Assembly: GCA_036278455.1 (NCBI GenBank)
Contig: DASULB010000286.1
Coordinates: 1-10,397, forward strand
Length of the DNA stretch: 10,397 nucleotides
Direction: 5' to 3'
Origin: FW021-bin31 sp036278455
GTDB lineage: Bacteria > Bacteroidota > Bacteroidia > Chitinophagales > Chitinophagaceae
The notes beneath the pieces are model-generated. The model was not told the DNA's origin. It did not search any database and saw nothing but the letters and a program-made list of their open reading frames with translations. The position numbers were made by a program, and so were the translations under genes. This document shows, piece by piece, positions 7,643 through 10,397 of this stretch. The number at the start of each line of letters is the position of its first letter. Position 1 is the first letter of the stretch.

Positions 7643-8821
7643 TCAATGATTAAACAGGCAATAAACAGTGATCCTTCCCACCAGGTCGGCATCATTTCTC
7701 ATCCTTCCTGATGCAGCGGGCAACTTACTGTGATAGTGATCGTACCACAGGTTCGGCATAATGTGAATCCCCTTAAACGCAGTGAAATCAAGGCCCACCG
7801 TGGAAAATATTTCCTTGTTAGCGGAATAACCTTTCATATAGGTATTGGTGGATGTATATCTTGTATCGGGATCATAAAAGTCAACCCGGGCAAATAAATC
7901 CAGTTTATCGGTCACGATAGCACGGTGGTAGAAGATGGAAATACCCGACCGTTTGGCATTCCCATACAAGGTATCCGATGGTGCAAGCTTTGGCGTATAG
8001 CGTGTATGATTTGTCTGTAATTGCCGGAAGGCTTCCACTCCTATCGTCGCCTTGTCGGTTTTATAGCCTGCAAAGGCCTTATAGAGGTTTTCATGTCCGC
8101 GAAGTCCCGGAAGGGACTCGGTCCTGTTGTATTCATAGTTGAACTGCAGGACCAAGCGTTTATCAAGTAAGTAGCCATAAAGGGAGGCATAAAATTTTTT
8201 GAACTGATTATTCTCCAGTTTAGCACCGTTATTATTGCCTACCATCAGATCATAACCTACACGCTCTGACTTCCCTACTTTACCAAATATTCCCACCCCA
8301 AGGTCCGTAGAGCTGGAAATACCGCGCATATCGGTCAAGCTTTTTTCAATGGACCTGTAGCCCCAATAAGAATCTGATAGCAGCCCAAAGGTGGGGGTGG
8401 CTTGCTGACCAAAGACGATATCGGCGCGGGGAATAACTCCTCCGACCCTGACACTGGCATATTTAATATAGACCGCCCTGTTGTTATCGGTTAAAGCATC
8501 CGTATTAGAAGCATTAGCCTCAAAACCAGATTCATGTGCCAAAGTCAGCTGAGAGGATATTTTTGGTGAAAACTGGTAGTCATACCCTAAATAAATTCTT
8601 CTGATATTAAAAGAATTATAATCCAGGGGCAACCCGGAGTACTGTAAATTGCCTCTTTGCAGTTCATCTGCGGATAATTTATAGGCATAATCACCAAAAA
8701 AATACCCGGATATTTTTCCCGAAGGTTTGAATTCGTCCTTTTGGGAAAGCGTATCCTGGCCATTTGCATGGGTGGATATGATCAGACAAAACAGGATCAA
8801 CAAACTAAAGTATTTTCTCAT
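7643..8821 (-). CDS. Outer-membrane porin of the phosphate-selective (OprO/OprP-like) type
   Basis: From the ATG at 8821 the product is 392 residues: a signal peptide (MRKYFSLLILFCLIISTHANG, cleavage near Gly21), then a beta-rich barrel with alternating polar and aromatic strands. Family-like stretches include GKISGYFFGDYAYK, FNIRRIYLGYDYQFSPKIS near the N terminus, ADIVFGQQATPTFGLLSD, and the C-terminal strand DLVGRITVYCLFNH. The frame extends to a TTG at 8842, but that start would lie inside the predicted promoter element, so ATG 8821 is preferred. Porins of this family let anions such as phosphate or polyphosphate cross the outer membrane. Placement as the first gene before pstSCAB-phoU strongly supports a phosphate role, though selectivity itself is inferred. 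The terminal residue is His rather than the usual aromatic. Confidence 0.85.
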   Translation of the reverse strand: MRKYFSLLILFCLIISTHANGQDTLSQKDEFKPSGKISGYFFGDYAYKLSADELQRGNLQYSGLPLDYNSFNIRRIYLGYDYQFSPKISSQLTLAHESGFEANASNTDALTDNNRAVYIKYASVRVGGVIPRADIVFGQQATPTFGLLSDSYWGYRSIEKSLTDMRGISSSTDLGVGIFGKVGKSERVGYDLMVGNNNGAKLENNQFKKFYASLYGYLLDKRLVLQFNYEYNRTESLPGLRGHENLYKAFAGYKTDKATIGVEAFRQLQTNHTRYTPKLAPSDTLYGNAKRSGISIFYHRAIVTDKLDLFARVDFYDPDTRYTSTNTYMKGYSANKEIFSTVGLDFTAFKGIHIMPNLWYDHYHSKLPAASGRMRNDADLVGRITVYCLFNH

Positions 8822-8839
8822 GGGCCCAGAAGTATTCCA

Positions 8840-8847
8840 CAAAAGTA
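8840..8847 (-). promoter_or_regulatory. Candidate Bacteroidota promoter -7 element for the porin-pst operon
   Basis: On the minus strand this reads TACTTTTG, an exact match to the TAnnTTTG consensus of Bacteroidota housekeeping promoters. It ends 18 bases before the ATG at 8821, which would give a short leader of roughly a dozen bases. I find no TTG-type -33 element at the usual distance upstream. That fits an activator-dependent promoter. The gap up to 9104 has no other good match. Confidence 0.5.
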
Positions 8848-8852
8848 AGCCT

Positions 8853-8896
8853 CCATTGTTACCTTAAAGTTTCCTCAATATGAAGTTAATGTTAAC
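8853..8896 (-). promoter_or_regulatory. Four 11-base imperfect repeats, candidate PhoB-type operator
   Basis: Read on the minus strand, these 44 bases split into four consecutive 11-mers: GTTAACATTAA, CTTCATATTGA, GGAAACTTTAA and GGTAACAATGG. The first matches the second at 7 of 11 positions, the third at 8, and the fourth at 7. The fifth base (A) and the ninth (T) are the same in all four. Tandem sites spaced 11 bases apart, with a TTAAC-like or TGTCA-like core, are the known architecture of PhoB/PhoP boxes in other phyla. The tract ends 5 bases upstream of the TACTTTTG element. Position, periodicity and the downstream genes support a phosphate-response operator. The Bacteroidota PhoB consensus is not something I can confirm, and part of the match could come from A/T richness. 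Confidence 0.35.
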
Positions 8897-9104
8897 AATA
8901 CCATCTTCCAAAGGATCTTCTTTACCCCATACCGTACCTTGAGGATGACAAGGGTTTAATATTGCTCCTATATTCCTCAAAAGAACGGATGAATAGATGA
9001 TAAAAGGCGGTTATATGAAAGAGAAAGGTAAATAGCGTGGAGTATTGCCTGGCGGATCCGGCAACTGGGCTTAATTACCTACTTCAACATGGTAGACTAA
9101 CCCT

Positions 9105-9875
9105 TCAGTAACCTGTTAATGATAAGGATGTTTTTCCCCTTCCCCGGTGTAAAATATGCTTTTCTACCCAGGGATTCACCGCATAGGCGATCCGGGTGGA
9201 TAAAAATCCGATGGCGGCGCCGGCAACCACGTCAGAGACCCAATGCCGGTTGTTATAGACCCGCAATACGCCGATCGAGGTAGCCACGGCGTATCCCCCC
9301 ACACCGATCCAGGGGGAGCGCTGCCAATATTCCTCTCTCAACCATTCCGCCGCGGCGAAAGCATTAGCGGTATGACCGGAAGGAAAGGACATAAAGGATG
9401 ACTTGTCAGGACGCTGCTCGTGAGTAAGGTGTTTTAAACCCACTACGGTACCCAACATTACAATGCTTGAAATCCCATAGATGAAAAGCTCATCTTTAAA
9501 GGAATGCAGTCCATGTACCCCGGCCAAATTCAACCCGATCACAGCTGCGGCCGGGCTATATTGCAAATAATTATCAATATGGGTGTGAAAAAATGGATGG
9601 TCTTCCCGTATCTCATAACGGGTGGAAAGGTTTAATTTTTCAGGAGCACTATTGTGCAAAGCCAGAACGCCATACGCAATACCAACGGCAGGAATAGCGA
9701 CCGAGGTAAAATGCAATGCATGTGCATCCTTTGCCGCTATCCATGCCGGGTACAGATCCGCCGTTTTCAACTGCTGTGTATCGACAGCCATTTTCTGAAG
9801 GGGTAGGCCGGTTTGCGCGGTACTGATCATTGACAGCCCCAACAAACAAAGGCAACAGAAACTAAACCTGGTCAT
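9105..9875 (-). CDS. Secreted PAP2-superfamily phosphatase
   Basis: The ATG at 9875 gives 256 residues; a TTG one codon earlier is also open but less likely. The N terminus is a signal peptide (MTRFSFCCLCLLGLSMISTA, cleavage probably near Ala20-Gln21). The PAP2 motifs are intact: K148-x6-R155-P156, P165-S166-G167-H168, and R205-x5-H211-x3-D215. Leu204 replaces the common Ser before Arg205. A few hydrophobic stretches in the mature part suggest membrane association on the periplasmic side. It differs clearly from the PAP2 protein at 2455-3129, which has no cleaved leader. Likely work is dephosphorylation of a phosphomonoester or lipid phosphate outside the cytoplasm. It follows the YncE-like gene by 18 bases and precedes the phosphate porin operon by 283 bases on the same strand, so a phosphate-supply role is plausible but inferred. 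Confidence 0.88.
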   Translation of the reverse strand: MTRFSFCCLCLLGLSMISTAQTGLPLQKMAVDTQQLKTADLYPAWIAAKDAHALHFTSVAIPAVGIAYGVLALHNSAPEKLNLSTRYEIREDHPFFHTHIDNYLQYSPAAAVIGLNLAGVHGLHSFKDELFIYGISSIVMLGTVVGLKHLTHEQRPDKSSFMSFPSGHTANAFAAAEWLREEYWQRSPWIGVGGYAVATSIGVLRVYNNRHWVSDVVAGAAIGFLSTRIAYAVNPWVEKHILHRGRGKTSLSLTGY

Positions 9876-9896
9876 CAAAATATAAATTGAAAATAT

Positions 9897-10397
9897 TTAC
9901 TTCATGCCATAAACCAGTACATCAAATGTACCCGGTACGGTCCGCCTTCCTGCTCCCGGCACCCGTTTGGCCACACTTAAATAAATCTCATGGGTGACCG
10001 GATCAAGGGCCATCGTTCTCGCCCCTTTCTGGGTCTGAAGTGTCTGCACCTTCCGGTATTTATCCGGTGCATCTTCGTGAATGATGGTGACCGTTCCGTC
10101 TCCATTGGAGGTAAACAAAAGTTTTGTAGCGGGATCAAACCTGGCAGCATCCACCCCTGATCCTATCGGTAAGGTGACGATTATTTTCCCGCTAGCCGCG
10201 TTTAAAACAGACACCCCCTTATTTTTACGACAAGCCGTAAAAACCCTGTTATCAGCGATATCCATCGCGAGGGCGGAAGGCCCGCCGCACGGAGTCAAGT
10301 CATAACGATCCGTTACTTTTTTTGTTCCGGTATTGATCACCACGATCTCATTTTTATCCTCCAGGTTATTAAAGATTTTGCCCTTCCCGTCTGAAAC
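9897..10397 (-). CDS. YncE-like beta-propeller protein, C-terminal part (5' end outside window)
   Basis: The frame is open to the window edge at 10397, so the start lies beyond it; 166 residues are visible. Four blade-like repeats can be seen, each with a strand pattern ending near a short loop: NEIVVINTGTKKV; ALAMDIADNRVFTACRKNKG with VSVLNAASGKIIVTLPIG; ARFDPATKLLFTSNGDGTVT; and TMALDPVTHEIYLSVAKR. These resemble the YncE/YVTN family of periplasmic or secreted propellers, whose function is poorly known. The GTG at 10343 is internal, because the sequence before it (ending GKIFNNLEDKNEI) continues the first visible blade. The gene runs into the PAP2 phosphatase with an 18-base gap, suggesting co-transcription. 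A ligand or partner role for the phosphatase is speculation. Confidence 0.8.
   Translation of the reverse strand, partial: VSDGKGKIFNNLEDKNEIVVINTGTKKVTDRYDLTPCGGPSALAMDIADNRVFTACRKNKGVSVLNAASGKIIVTLPIGSGVDAARFDPATKLLFTSNGDGTVTIIHEDAPDKYRKVQTLQTQKGARTMALDPVTHEIYLSVAKRVPGAGRRTVPGTFDVLVYGMK

Noticed and set aside
7606..7695. An N-terminal extension of PstS by 30 residues
   Set aside because: It would overlap the porin 3' end and put unrelated residues before a clear lipoprotein signal peptide that begins at the ATG at 7605.
8937..8953. Inverted repeat CCTTG/CAAGG with a 7-base loop in the gap before the porin
   Set aside because: A 5-base-pair stem of this kind is expected by chance in a 262-base gap, and nothing ties it to a known regulator or RNA.
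9045..9064. Small inverted repeat TTGCC/GGCAA with a 10-base loop, about 40 bases after the secreted PAP2 gene stop
   Set aside because: The stem is only 5 base pairs and no T-run follows on the minus strand, so I do not call it a terminator.

Overview
The window looks like part of a Bacteroidota chromosome, probably from a Chitinophagaceae- or Sphingobacteriaceae-like bacterium. The evidence is indirect. Start codons are preceded by A/T-rich leaders with no clear Shine-Dalgarno sequence. There is one exact TAnnTTTG promoter element, which is the Bacteroidota -7 consensus. The protein families (OprO/OprP-like porin next to pst, GtrA, GT39-type transferases, YncE-like propeller) also fit. The genus cannot be fixed from sequence alone. 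Almost everything is on the minus strand; only the first gene is on the plus strand.

Layout from left to right. At 1-444 (+) is the C-terminal end of a family-2 glycosyltransferase, cut by the window edge. It converges on a tightly overlapping minus-strand cassette read from right to left: a membrane PAP2 phosphatase (3129-2455), a GtrA-family membrane protein (2455-2072) and an ArnT/PMT-like GT39-type glycosyltransferase (about 2079-520). Upstream of that, also on the minus strand, is a full phosphate-uptake operon: a phosphate-selective-type outer-membrane porin (8821-7643), the lipoprotein PstS (7605-6520), the permeases PstC and PstA, the ATPase PstB, and PhoU (3911-3213). Spacing inside the operon is 37 bases or less, with overlaps at pstC/pstA and pstA/pstB. 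Further right are a secreted PAP2-type phosphatase (9875-9105) and the C-terminal part of a YncE-like beta-propeller protein (9897 to the window end), 18 bases apart.

How the genes may work together. The secreted phosphatase could release phosphate outside the cytoplasm. The porin would pass it through the outer membrane, PstS would capture it, PstCAB would import it, and PhoU would report flux to a PhoR/PhoB-type two-component system that is not in this window. The 262-base gap before the porin holds the operon's likely control region: a TACTTTTG promoter element directly downstream of four consecutive, imperfect 11-base units. Such spacing is what tandem PhoB sites show in other phyla. The PAP2-GtrA-GT39 cassette looks like a polyprenyl-phosphate-linked sugar transfer module for the cell envelope. 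It may or may not be co-transcribed with phoU, 83 bases upstream.

I see no mobile element, CRISPR array, tRNA or rRNA, and no plainly undescribed system. The most useful leads are the periodic control region and the overlapping PAP2-GtrA-GT39 cassette. No stretch longer than 300 bases lacks a gene.
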